From positions 1-11,872 of the forward strand of contig ONPE01000024.1 of NCBI GenBank assembly GCA_900319615.1: DNA of 11,872 nt, read 5' to 3'. Source of the DNA: an uncultured Eubacteriales bacterium (GTDB lineage Bacteria > Bacillota > Clostridia > Oscillospirales > Acutalibacteraceae). Made by a program: the position numbers and the translations under genes. Shown here piece by piece: positions 1 to 8,708 of this stretch (position 1 is its first letter; each line of letters starts with the position of its first letter). The notes under the pieces were generated by a model. The model worked only from the letters and a program-made list of their open reading frames with translations, had not been told where the DNA came from and ran no database searches.

Positions 1-836
1 GGCTCTCTGCCGCTGAGCAGTTCTAAAGCCTTGTCCAGCATGATGCGGCTCTCGCACAGCTCGCGGAACGACGGATGATAAGGCCCCGAGAGCATATCCC
101 GACGCAGGGTGTCGCTGTCGTGCAGACCGAGCCTGATGACCCTGATATCGTTTTCTTCAAACAGCTTCAGCAGGTCGGCGCATAAGCTTACAGCAGAATC
201 AAGCTCCTGCGGATGATAGGCGCCCTCTTCGTACAATTCGCCCAGCCTTGTCCCCTTCATCACTATCGTCGGATAGATGCGAACGGTGTCGGGGCGCAGG
301 GCGATGAACTCTATAGCCGTCTGTCTGTCGAGCTCGTCGGAGCTCTTGTACAGCCCGGTCATCATCTGCAAGCCTAACGAAAAGCCGTATCGCTTTATCA
401 GCTTTGAAGCCGTTCGCACATCCTCGGCAGTATGACCGCGGTCATTCGCCGTCAGCACCTCGTCGCTCATGCTCTGGGCGCCGAGCTCGATGGAGCTGAC
501 CTTGTATGATCTCAGGAGCGTCAGCACTTCATCGTCGATACAGTCGGGGCGAGTGGAGATACGTATGCCCTTGAAGCGGTCGATATACGGCGCGGTCGCG
601 TCGAGCAGAGAGATCATGTACGCCCTGTCGATCGCGGTAAAGCTGCCGCCGAAGAAGGCGAGCTCGCTGTGTATTGAATTTTCTTTTAAAGAATCAAGAG
701 CCTTTTCAACGGTTCTCCTCACGTCATCGGGGGACGGCTGGCGCTGCTCTCCGGTGATACTTCGCTGGTCGCAGAACGAACAGCGGTGGGGACAGCCGTT
801 GAACGGTATGAACATAGCTACATTCGCGTGTTTAAT
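1..836 (-). CDS. Elp3-like radical SAM protein, C-terminus outside window
   Basis: Reading the minus strand from 836 gives an uninterrupted frame of 278 residues to the window edge. It begins MKHANVAMFIPFNGCPHRC if the first codon, ATT, is read as Met. The radical SAM cluster motif is C15-x3-C19-x2-C22 and is followed by a glycine-rich GGSF (63-66). Later stretches RISTRPDC, ELGAQSM and RIYPTIVMKGT are typical of the bacterial oxygen-independent-coproporphyrinogen/Elp3-like group. These are usually about 350 residues and sit beside rnc in Clostridia. The family uses a 4Fe-4S cluster and S-adenosylmethionine; the Elp3 relation suggests tRNA modification, but the substrate is not known. The only upstream in-frame start is ATT at 836, because a TGA lies three codons before it. 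It overlaps the rnc stop by five bases and has GGAG (847-850) ten bases upstream. The alternative ATG at 815 would remove the conserved KHANV start and has no ribosome binding site. Confidence 0.9.
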   Translation of the reverse strand, partial: MKHANVAMFIPFNGCPHRCSFCDQRSITGEQRQPSPDDVRRTVEKALDSLKENSIHSELAFFGGSFTAIDRAYMISLLDATAPYIDRFKGIRISTRPDCIDDEVLTLLRSYKVSSIELGAQSMSDEVLTANDRGHTAEDVRTASKLIKRYGFSLGLQMMTGLYKSSDELDRQTAIEFIALRPDTVRIYPTIVMKGTRLGELYEEGAYHPQELDSAVSLCADLLKLFEENDIRVIRLGLHDSDTLRRDMLSGPYHPSFRELCESRIMLDKALELLSGRE

Positions 837-1509
837 AGCCCATCAGCTCCAGTGCTTCGCGAGCCGCCTGTTGCTCGGCTTCCTTCTTCGAGCGGCCGCC
901 TCCCCTGCCGATGACGTTGGAGTTGAGGCATACCTCGACCTTGAAGTGCTTGTCGTGGTCGGGGCCGCTGGAACCGATCAGGCGGTACTCCAGCTTCTCT
1001 CCGGGATTCTTTTGGATGATCTCCTGCAGGGAGGTCTTGTAGTCCTTGAAGGAATGGAACCTGTGGTTCTCGATCTCGGGGATGACAAAGCGCAGGATGT
1101 GCCGGCTCGCGGGCTCGACGCCGCCGTCGAGATAGATCGCGGCGATCAGAGCCTCGAAAGCGTCTGAGACGATGGACGGGCGCTTGTTGCCGCCGTTGCG
1201 GCGTTCGCCGTTAGATAGGCGGATGTATGAGCCAAGGTCGATCTGCTTTGCGAAATCGAAGAGGCTCTTCTCGCAAACCAGCGAGGCGCGCAGCTTGGTG
1301 AGCTCGCCCTCGGGCAGATCGGGACAGTGCTTGTAGATATAATCGGATACAACGATGGAGAGGACGGCGTCGCCCAAAAACTCGAGCCGCTCGTTGTACT
1401 TCATGTTCTTGTGCTGCTCATGGGCATAGGACGAGTGGGTCAACGCCTGCTGCAGCAGCGACTGATCCTTGAAGGTGTAGCCGATGACTTCCTGTATATC
1501 CTTCATCAC
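832..1509 (-). CDS. rnc: Ribonuclease III
   Basis: This encodes a 225-residue RNase III, which cleaves double-stranded RNA in rRNA maturation and mRNA turnover. The N-terminal catalytic domain carries the signature NERLEFLGDAVL (39-50), with acidic residues E43 and D47, and the second metal-binding pair D116 and E119 in SDAFEALIAAIYLDGG. The double-stranded RNA-binding domain spans about 157-225 (DYKTSLQEIIQ ... GRSKKEAEQQAAREAL). Length and layout are normal for the family and no catalytic residue is missing. The start is either GTG at 1509, overlapping the plsX stop as GTGA, or the adjacent ATG at 1506, overlapping it as TGATG. Either way it is translationally coupled to plsX. Downstream, the radical SAM frame begins inside its stop codon. 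Confidence 0.97.
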   Translation of the reverse strand: MMKDIQEVIGYTFKDQSLLQQALTHSSYAHEQHKNMKYNERLEFLGDAVLSIVVSDYIYKHCPDLPEGELTKLRASLVCEKSLFDFAKQIDLGSYIRLSNGERRNGGNKRPSIVSDAFEALIAAIYLDGGVEPASRHILRFVIPEIENHRFHSFKDYKTSLQEIIQKNPGEKLEYRLIGSSGPDHDKHFKVEVCLNSNVIGRGGGRSKKEAEQQAAREALELMGY

Positions 1510-2522
1510 GCTTCACCGTCCTCATCGTCGACGATGTCCTTCATAGCCTCGGTAACTGTGGCGATGACGTCGTTAGCGACGTAATCCTTACAGACGCGGA
1601 CAGCGTTCTTGATGGTCTTGGCGTTAGCGTTGCCGTGAGCCTTGAACACGGGCTTTGCACAGCCGAGCACAGCCGTGCCGCCGAACTCGTCGAGATCGAA
1701 ATTCGCCTTGAGCTCCTTCATATCGCCCAGCACCATAGCTGCGGCGAGCTTGTTCTTGAGGCTCTTGGTAAAGATGCCCTTGATCTTCTTCATCATGGCG
1801 ATAGCCACGCCCTCGTAGGTCTTGACGATCATGTTGCCGGTGAAGCCGTCGCAGACGACTACATCCGCGCCGTCGAGGGGGATATCCCTGCCTTCGACGT
1901 TGCCGATGAAGTTGACGGGGGTGTTTTGGAGCAGTTTGTAGGTCTCCTGACGGAGCTCGTCGCCCTTGTGCTCCTCGGCGCCGACATTAGCGAGACCGAC
2001 CCTCGGGTTCTCGATGCCGATGACCTTGTTCATGTACACGGAGCCCATCACGGCGAACTGCTGCAGAACCTTGGGGCGGACATCGGTGTTGATGCCGCTG
2101 TCTATCAGCATGAACTTGCCGGTCATGTTGGGGATGACGGGCGCGAACGCAACGCGCTTGACGCCCTTGATGCGCTTGACGATGAACATCGAGCCTGCTC
2201 CGATGGCGCCGGAGTTGCCGGCGGACAGGAACGCGTCGCCCTCGCCCTCTTTTAGCAGTCGGAAGCCGACAGCCAGAGAGGTGTTCGCCTTCGCCTTGGT
2301 GCGGATGGAGGTGGGCTGGTCGTTGTTGGTGAACACATCGGGTGCGTGTACGATCCGAACGCCGTCGAGGCTGATGCCGTTCTCGGCGCTGACCTTTTTG
2401 ATTATCTCTTCATCACCGGTGAGGATGATATCCACACCGTACTCGTTTTTCGCTTCAACGGCGCCCCTGATGACTTCAAGGGGGGCGTTGTCTCCGCCGA
2501 AAGCGTCGACTATTATTCTCAT
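1506..2522 (-). CDS. plsX: Phosphate acyltransferase PlsX
   Basis: This is a 338-residue PlsX, which converts acyl-ACP and phosphate to acyl-phosphate, the donor used by PlsY at the first step of phosphatidic acid synthesis. It is a peripheral membrane enzyme of phospholipid synthesis. The N-terminus MRIIVDAFGGDNAP fits the family signature (usually DAMGGDHAP). Further family blocks are SAGNSGAIGAGS, the LIDSGIN segment, NVGAEEHKGDE and VCDGFTGNMIVKTYEG. Length matches B. subtilis PlsX (333). The ATG at 2522 has AAGGA upstream. In many Firmicutes acpP, the gene for the carrier supplying its substrate, lies between plsX and rnc; here the two genes overlap and acpP must be elsewhere. The upstream gap of 161 bases is mostly a palindromic repeat element. 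Confidence 0.97.
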   Translation of the reverse strand: MRIIVDAFGGDNAPLEVIRGAVEAKNEYGVDIILTGDEEIIKKVSAENGISLDGVRIVHAPDVFTNNDQPTSIRTKAKANTSLAVGFRLLKEGEGDAFLSAGNSGAIGAGSMFIVKRIKGVKRVAFAPVIPNMTGKFMLIDSGINTDVRPKVLQQFAVMGSVYMNKVIGIENPRVGLANVGAEEHKGDELRQETYKLLQNTPVNFIGNVEGRDIPLDGADVVVCDGFTGNMIVKTYEGVAIAMMKKIKGIFTKSLKNKLAAAMVLGDMKELKANFDLDEFGGTAVLGCAKPVFKAHGNANAKTIKNAVRVCKDYVANDVIATVTEAMKDIVDDEDGEA

Positions 2523-2552
2523 ATTACCAGATCCTTATTAATGTATCTTGAT

Positions 2553-2679
2553 GTCATTCCGAGGAGAGGCAACGCCTCGACGTGGGAATCCCACAAACAG
2601 GGAATGCGCCTATCTGCCACATCAAACAGTATTTACGACAAGGGGATTGCCACGGCGCAAGTATGCGCCTCGCAATGAC
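2553..2679. repeat. GTCATT...AATGAC palindromic element, copy A
   Basis: This 127-bp element fills most of the trmFO-plsX gap and begins and ends with GTCATT/AATGAC. It consists of two arms in inverted orientation around a centre of about 50 bp. The left arm folds as ATTCC (2556-2560) with GGAAT (2585-2589), around the inner stem GAGGC/GCCTC (2566-2578). The right arm folds as ATTGC (2646-2650) with GCAAT (2672-2676), around GGCGCA/TGCGCC (2654-2669). It lies inside a presumed operon, so it would be transcribed. No protein is encoded. It resembles short interspersed GTCATTGCGAGG-type palindromes that I recall as common in many bacterial genomes, but I cannot name the family. Confidence 0.85.
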
Positions 2680-2683
2680 AATG

Positions 2684-4015
2684 TTACTTTGATGTCGGCT
2701 CTATGCCGTTCTCTTCTATAAACTGCATCAAATCCGCGAGGGCTCTGTCGGCGTACGCCTGACCGCGCTCGGCTTTGTCGCGGGGGCGGTTCTGCAGCTC
2801 CGGCAGGGTGCCGAAGTTCGCGCCCATGGGCTGGAAATCGCTGACATACGGGTCGCTGATATATCGGCTTAGCGCGCCGATCATAGTGGTCGCCGGGAGG
2901 GTGACCGTATCGAGACCCTGTACCAGTCTCGCGGCGTTAATGCCGCAGATGAGCCCCGATGAGGCGCTCTCCATATAGCCCTCGACCCCGGTGAGCTGAC
3001 CGGCGAAGAAGCGGCTTTTATTTTCTTTATCAGAATAATCCGAGTCAAGTATCCTCGGAGAATCTATGAAGGTGTTGCGGTGCATCACACCGTAGCGCAA
3101 GAACTCGGCGTTGTGCAGGGCGGGTATCATCGAGAAAACACGCTTTTGCTCGCCGAACTTCAGATTCGTCTGGAAGCCGACGAGGTTGTACATGGTGCCG
3201 TCGGCGTTCTCCTTGCGAAGCTGCAGCACTGCCCACGGGCGGTGACCCGTGCGCGGATCGCGCAGACCGACCGGCTTCATGGGGCCGAAGCGCACGGTAT
3301 CCCTGCCGCGCTGAGCCATGACCTCGATCGGCATACAGCCCTCGTAGACCTTGGGGTTCATCACGTCGAACTCGTGCACCGGAGCTCGCTCTGCGTTGAC
3401 CAAAGCCTCGTGGAAAGCCTCGTATTCTTCCTTGTTCATCGGGCAGTTGAGATAATCCTCTCCCCCGCCCTTGCCGTAGCGCGACTCGAAGAACGCGTGC
3501 TCCATATCGACCGACTCTGCCGAAACTATCGGAGCCGCCGCATCGAAGAAGCGCAGGCTCTCGCCGTATTTTGCGGCTATATCGCGCGCCAGCGCCTCGT
3601 GAGTAAGAGGCCCCGTTGCGACGATGACGACGCCCTCATCGGGTATCCTCTCGATCTCCTCATGCACGACCTCGATCAGGGGGTCGGCGAGGATCGCGTC
3701 GGTAACCATCGACGAGAAGAGCTCGCGGTCGACAGCCAGGGCTCCGCCTGCAGGCACGGCGCATTTATCGGCGCACTGCAGAAGCAGCGAGCCGAGGGTG
3801 CGCATCTCTTCCTTCAACAGGCCCGCGGCGGAATTCACGCGGTTAGCCTTGAAGGAGTTGGAGCAGACGATCTCGCACAGCTTATCAGAATGATGCGCCG
3901 GGCTGAGCTTTTCGGGCTTGCTGTCGATCAGTCTGACAGGTATGCCGCGCCGTGAGAGCTGATATGCCGCCTCACAGCCTGCGAGCCCCGCGCCTATTAC
4001 GGTAACTTTATTCAT
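2684..4015 (-). CDS. trmFO: tRNA (uracil-54-C5)-methyltransferase, folate and FAD dependent (TrmFO)
   Basis: The 443-residue product is TrmFO, which makes ribothymidine at tRNA position 54 using methylene-tetrahydrofolate as carbon donor and reduced FAD. The N-terminus VTVIGAGLAGCEAAYQL holds the GxGxxG dinucleotide-binding motif at 8-13. CEIVCSNSFKAN (47-58) carries the conserved C51, and C227 in YEGCMPIE corresponds to the second family cysteine. The C-terminal FAD region is seen in FAGQLTGVEGYMESASSGL. Length agrees with B. subtilis TrmFO (435). Its place directly after topA is the classic Firmicute dprA-topA-trmFO order. The ATG at 4015 has no strong Shine-Dalgarno sequence (only a weak GTGAT about nine bases upstream), because a palindromic element ends 15 bases before the start codon. 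Confidence 0.97.
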   Translation of the reverse strand: MNKVTVIGAGLAGCEAAYQLSRRGIPVRLIDSKPEKLSPAHHSDKLCEIVCSNSFKANRVNSAAGLLKEEMRTLGSLLLQCADKCAVPAGGALAVDRELFSSMVTDAILADPLIEVVHEEIERIPDEGVVIVATGPLTHEALARDIAAKYGESLRFFDAAAPIVSAESVDMEHAFFESRYGKGGGEDYLNCPMNKEEYEAFHEALVNAERAPVHEFDVMNPKVYEGCMPIEVMAQRGRDTVRFGPMKPVGLRDPRTGHRPWAVLQLRKENADGTMYNLVGFQTNLKFGEQKRVFSMIPALHNAEFLRYGVMHRNTFIDSPRILDSDYSDKENKSRFFAGQLTGVEGYMESASSGLICGINAARLVQGLDTVTLPATTMIGALSRYISDPYVSDFQPMGANFGTLPELQNRPRDKAERGQAYADRALADLMQFIEENGIEPTSK

Positions 4016-4030
4016 AGTTATAATATCACG

Positions 4031-4151
4031 GTCATTGCGAGGGCTTTAGCCCGTGGCAATCCCACAAAGAGGCGCACCGCGTTTTGTTACATAAAACGGT
4101 ATTAATCCGCCGGGGGATTCCCACGTCGGGCTTTGCCCTCCTCGGAATGAC
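4031..4151. repeat. GTCATT...AATGAC palindromic element, copy B
   Basis: This 121-bp element occupies nearly the whole topA-trmFO gap, from 15 bases upstream of the trmFO start to two bases beyond the topA stop. The left arm pairs ATTGC (4034-4038) with GCAAT (4056-4060) around GGGCT/AGCCC (4041-4052). The right arm pairs ATTCC (4117-4121) with GGAAT (4144-4148) around GGGC/GCCC (4128-4138). Compared with copy A, the two arm types (ATTGC and ATTCC) have swapped sides. The first 29 bases (4031-4059) recur exactly at 8614-8642. It would be transcribed with the surrounding genes. Confidence 0.87.
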
Positions 4152-4153
4152 GT

Positions 4154-6223
<2,070 letters not shown>

Positions 6224-6269
6224 TATGAATTTTCCTCCGTATATATAATTAATGTTTATTAAACAAATG

Positions 6270-7379
6270 TTATACTATTTTATACATTCCGCCCTTTTCA
6301 GCCGCGGCGAGACCCTCGAGCTCGAGCTCGGTGAGAGCCTGCAGCACCGTGCTGACGGGCAGCTGTGACTTCAATGTTATATCGTCTATATGCATCGGCT
6401 CTGCGGTGAGCGTGCGATATACCTTCTCTGCCTCTTCGCCTACGTCGATATCATCCCTGTGCTTTGGTATCTCCTGCACGATGTCGTCGGGCTCGCCCTC
6501 GATGCCGTATCGTGTATAATATGAGGTTATATCGGTGAAGTCGGTAACGGGCACTGCGCCGTCCTTGATAAGGGCGTTGGTGCCCTGCGAGTAGAGCGAG
6601 TTGATGTTGCCCATCACGGCGAAGACGTCCCTGCCCTGTTCTGCAGCGTCGCGCGCGGTTATGAGCGAGCCGCTCTTCGCGCCTGCCTCTACCACCAAAA
6701 CTCCATTGCTCAGACCGGATAATATCCTGTTGCGGGCAGGAAAGGTGAACTTGCCCGGGGGATAATCGGGCGGATACTCCGAGAGCACCGCGCCGCGCTC
6801 TGTAATATTCTCGCGCATCTTGCGGTTGACGGTCAGATAAGGGTAATCTATGCCGCAGCCGAGCACGCAGACGGTCACTCCGCCGGCTTCAAGAGCTGCG
6901 GTGTGGCTGAGGCTGTCTATACCCACAGCGCCGCCGCTGACTACGATCACACCGACCTTGGCAAGCGAGCCGGAGATAACGTGCGACGCCATCTTGCCGT
7001 ATGCGGTAGCCTTGCGCGTGCCGACGACAGCGATGGTCAGGTTATTCTCGAAATCGGGCATATGCCCCTTCATATACAGCACCGCAGGGGGATCGCAGAT
7101 CTCTTTAAGCCGGTCGGGATATACGGGATCATCTATGGATATGACGGATATGCCCGATCGGTTGCAGCGCCCTATTATCTCTATCGCCGCGCTTACGGGC
7201 GTGCTGTTGAGGGCGGAGATATCCTTGTCGTTCAGAACTCCGGAAAGCCTCCACTCGCGCTCACCGCCACTGAAAAAGTCGGATATCTGCGGATAGAGCT
7301 TTGAGAGCGCCTTGCACTTCGGCGTAGCGAAGCCCAGCGCCAGGCTCAGCCGGATGTAGTATTTTGTATCGTTGGTCAT
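6270..7379 (-). CDS. dprA: DNA-processing protein DprA
   Basis: DprA binds incoming single-stranded DNA and loads RecA during natural transformation; it is also widespread in organisms not known to be competent. From the ATG at 7379 the product has 369 residues. Features in order are the lead-in DPVYPDRLKEICDPPAVLYMKG (about 84-105, here split by no gap), the Rossmann-like core VVGTRKATAYG, then SGGAVGIDSLSH, FPARNRILSG, EAGAKSGSLITA and GTNALIKDGA. A C-terminal winged helix (about 310-369) ends in ELELEGLAAAEKGGMYKIV. I chose 7379 because it forms an ATGA overlap with the stop of the upstream methyltransferase; an ATG five codons earlier (7394) is possible but would overlap by 19 bases. It lies upstream of topA as in many Firmicutes. 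Confidence 0.95.
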   Translation of the reverse strand: MTNDTKYYIRLSLALGFATPKCKALSKLYPQISDFFSGGEREWRLSGVLNDKDISALNSTPVSAAIEIIGRCNRSGISVISIDDPVYPDRLKEICDPPAVLYMKGHMPDFENNLTIAVVGTRKATAYGKMASHVISGSLAKVGVIVVSGGAVGIDSLSHTAALEAGGVTVCVLGCGIDYPYLTVNRKMRENITERGAVLSEYPPDYPPGKFTFPARNRILSGLSNGVLVVEAGAKSGSLITARDAAEQGRDVFAVMGNINSLYSQGTNALIKDGAVPVTDFTDITSYYTRYGIEGEPDDIVQEIPKHRDDIDVGEEAEKVYRTLTAEPMHIDDITLKSQLPVSTVLQALTELELEGLAAAEKGGMYKIV

Positions 7380-8161
7380 TTCACCATTTCCCATATGATG
7401 ATACCGGCAGCAGCGGAAACGTTGAGCGATTCCGCACCGCCGCGCATGGGGATATACAGCTTGTTTGTACAGGCGGCTACAGCCTCGGGGGTCATGCCGT
7501 TGCCCTCGTTGCCGACGACCGCAAGCACGGCTCCCTTATCGAGCCCCTCGCTCAGCGATACCGAATCCCTGTCGAGCACAGCTGCATAGGATGTGCCGAA
7601 GCTGTTGAAGACCCTGATGAACTCCGGCAGATCTGCAGCGATGTGCATGGGCAGACGGAAAACGGCTCCCATGCTGCCTCTGACCACCTTGGGCGAGTAG
7701 ACGTCGCAGCAGCCGCTGCTGAGCACGACGGCGTCAACGCCGAGCGCCTCGGCAGTCCTGAGGATGGTGCCGAGGTTCACGGGATCCTGAACATTTTCAA
7801 GAGCCAATACTTTTCCATTATCCTTAATTGTATCAAAGTCGATGGTTTTGTCAAGTGTTTTTATGACAAACAGCACACCCTGTGGTGTCTTGGTATCCGA
7901 CACTGCACTAAATATGCTGTCTCTGAGGATGAAGGACTCTTTGATACCGTCTTCGGCTTGTTCGGCGAATTCACGGTGAGCATTAAAAAAAGTCTCGGAA
8001 AAGTACGCCGATACAACGTCGGCGCCGCTGTCCAAAGCGTCTGTACACAGACGGAGACCCTCGGCGACGAACACGCCCTCTTCCCTGCGGTATGATGCAG
8101 AGGAGCTGAGCTTTTTCAGATATTTGATTCGTTTATTTTCTTTTGAATAAATATATTCCAT
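7376..8161 (-). CDS. SpoU/TrmH-family RNA 2'-O-ribose methyltransferase
   Basis: The 261-residue protein has the two-part layout of TrmH/RlmB-like enzymes. An N-terminal substrate-binding region (KRIKYLKKLSSSASYRREEG, then FVAEGLRL, about 10-37) is followed by a SPOUT (knotted) catalytic domain. The three SpoU motifs are visible: ENVQDPVNLGTILR (122-135, with N129 and R135), VVGNEGNGM (215-223) and IPMRGGAESLNVSAA (237-251). These enzymes methylate ribose in rRNA or tRNA using S-adenosylmethionine. It looks most like the B. subtilis YsgA-type RNA methyltransferase, but the target nucleotide cannot be read from sequence, so no symbol is given. I chose the ATG at 8161, with GGAG ten bases upstream, over a longer frame starting at 8200; homology begins at MEYIYSKENKRIKYL. 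Its leader is partly copied in the tandem repeats upstream, and its stop overlaps the dprA start. Confidence 0.93.
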   Translation of the reverse strand: MEYIYSKENKRIKYLKKLSSSASYRREEGVFVAEGLRLCTDALDSGADVVSAYFSETFFNAHREFAEQAEDGIKESFILRDSIFSAVSDTKTPQGVLFVIKTLDKTIDFDTIKDNGKVLALENVQDPVNLGTILRTAEALGVDAVVLSSGCCDVYSPKVVRGSMGAVFRLPMHIAADLPEFIRVFNSFGTSYAAVLDRDSVSLSEGLDKGAVLAVVGNEGNGMTPEAVAACTNKLYIPMRGGAESLNVSAAAGIIIWEMVK

Positions 8162-8168
8162 TCTTTTA

Positions 8169-8482
8169 TTACTCCATACTGTTCTGCTTGATGTCGTCAA
8201 AAGAAAGACAGATCACTGCGTTGGGAGAGGTATCTTAGTTAGGAATTAGGAGTTAGGAGTTAGGAGTTAATGGCGGGCTTCGCCCACACCCGATTTTTTA
8301 GTACACCATACTTTTCTGTCTGATGGTGTCATATGTGAGATAGATCACTGCGTTGGGAGAGGTATCTTAGTTAGGAATTAGGAGTTAGGAGTTAATGGTG
8401 GGCTTCGCCCACACCCGATTTTTAGTACACCATACTTTTCTGTCTGATGGTGTCATATGTGAGATAGATCACCGCGTTGGGA
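8169..8482. repeat. Tandem duplication of the methyltransferase leader region
   Basis: There are two units and a remnant in direct order: 8169-8300 (132 bp), 8301-8424 (124 bp) and 8425-8482 (58 bp). The common text starts near TACxCCATAC and runs through GATCACTGCGTTGGGAGAGG, a TAGGAGT heptad array, the hairpin GGGCTTCGCCC and a T run. Unit 1 differs from unit 2 in its first 40 bp and has one extra heptad and one extra T, which accounts for the 8-bp length difference. The remnant matches unit 2 over 58 bp with a single T-to-C change and stops abruptly at 8482. In units 2 and 3 ACACCAT and ATGGTGT (8303-8309/8323-8329) form an inverted repeat. The ribosome-binding GGAG of unit 1 has become GGTG in the other copies. 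No coding frame is supported. Confidence 0.9.
8236..8270. repeat. TAGGAGT heptad microsatellite, first array
   Basis: After TAGTTAGGAAT there are three exact TAGGAGT heptads, ending in TAA. The duplicate array at 8368-8393 has two heptads. The one-heptad difference suggests replication slippage after, or during, the larger duplication. Confidence 0.85.
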
Positions 8483-8613
8483 TATTATCCCGACCGTTCC
8501 CTCTACAGCGTCAGATTGAGATTTGTAGGGTAAGGCGGTTCCCGACTTACCGGACGCGCAGCGTCGTTCGCGCAGCGAAAGGTTGCAGTTGCTCCGCATA
8601 TATACTTCAAATT

Positions 8614-8708
8614 GTCATTGCGAGGGCTTTAGCCCGTGGCAAACTCGACCTATTACCGGAAAAGTCCCGGTACGTCGGACACGCGTGTCTGACGTACCAC
8701 AGGATGAC
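8614..8708. repeat. GTCATT-type element, rearranged copy C
   Basis: The first 29 bases (8614-8642) are identical to the left arm of the copy at 4031-4059, including the GGGCT/AGCCC stem. The sequence then departs and the arm's last base is lost (GCAAA instead of GCAAT). The right end reads ATGAC like the other copies, but its arm is of a third kind, built on a 30-bp palindrome at 8669-8698. The 95-bp unit therefore looks like a hybrid or decayed member of the same class. Confidence 0.75.
8669..8698. repeat. 30-bp near-perfect palindrome
   Basis: GGTACGTC at 8669-8676 and GACGTACC at 8691-8698 bracket GGACACGCGTGTCT. All fifteen pairs match except G8677/T8690, which would be a G-U pair in plus-strand RNA and a C-A mismatch in minus-strand RNA. 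There is no T run after it on either strand, so it is not a simple terminator. Confidence 0.85.

Noticed and set aside
3080..3955. 291-codon plus-strand frame opposite trmFO
   Set aside because: This is an antisense shadow of a complete TrmFO.
8162..8200. Longer N-terminus for the methyltransferase (start at 8200)
   Set aside because: The extra residues are unlike the family, and the start at 8161 has its own GGAG site and begins exactly at the conserved region.
8264..8300. Terminator made by GGGCTTCGCCC and the following T run on the plus strand
   Set aside because: No plus-strand gene lies upstream, the T run is six bases away from the stem, and the copy is simply part of the tandem unit.
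8236..8482. CRISPR array
   Set aside because: The repeats are contiguous tandem units with no unique spacers of regular length, and no cas genes are present.
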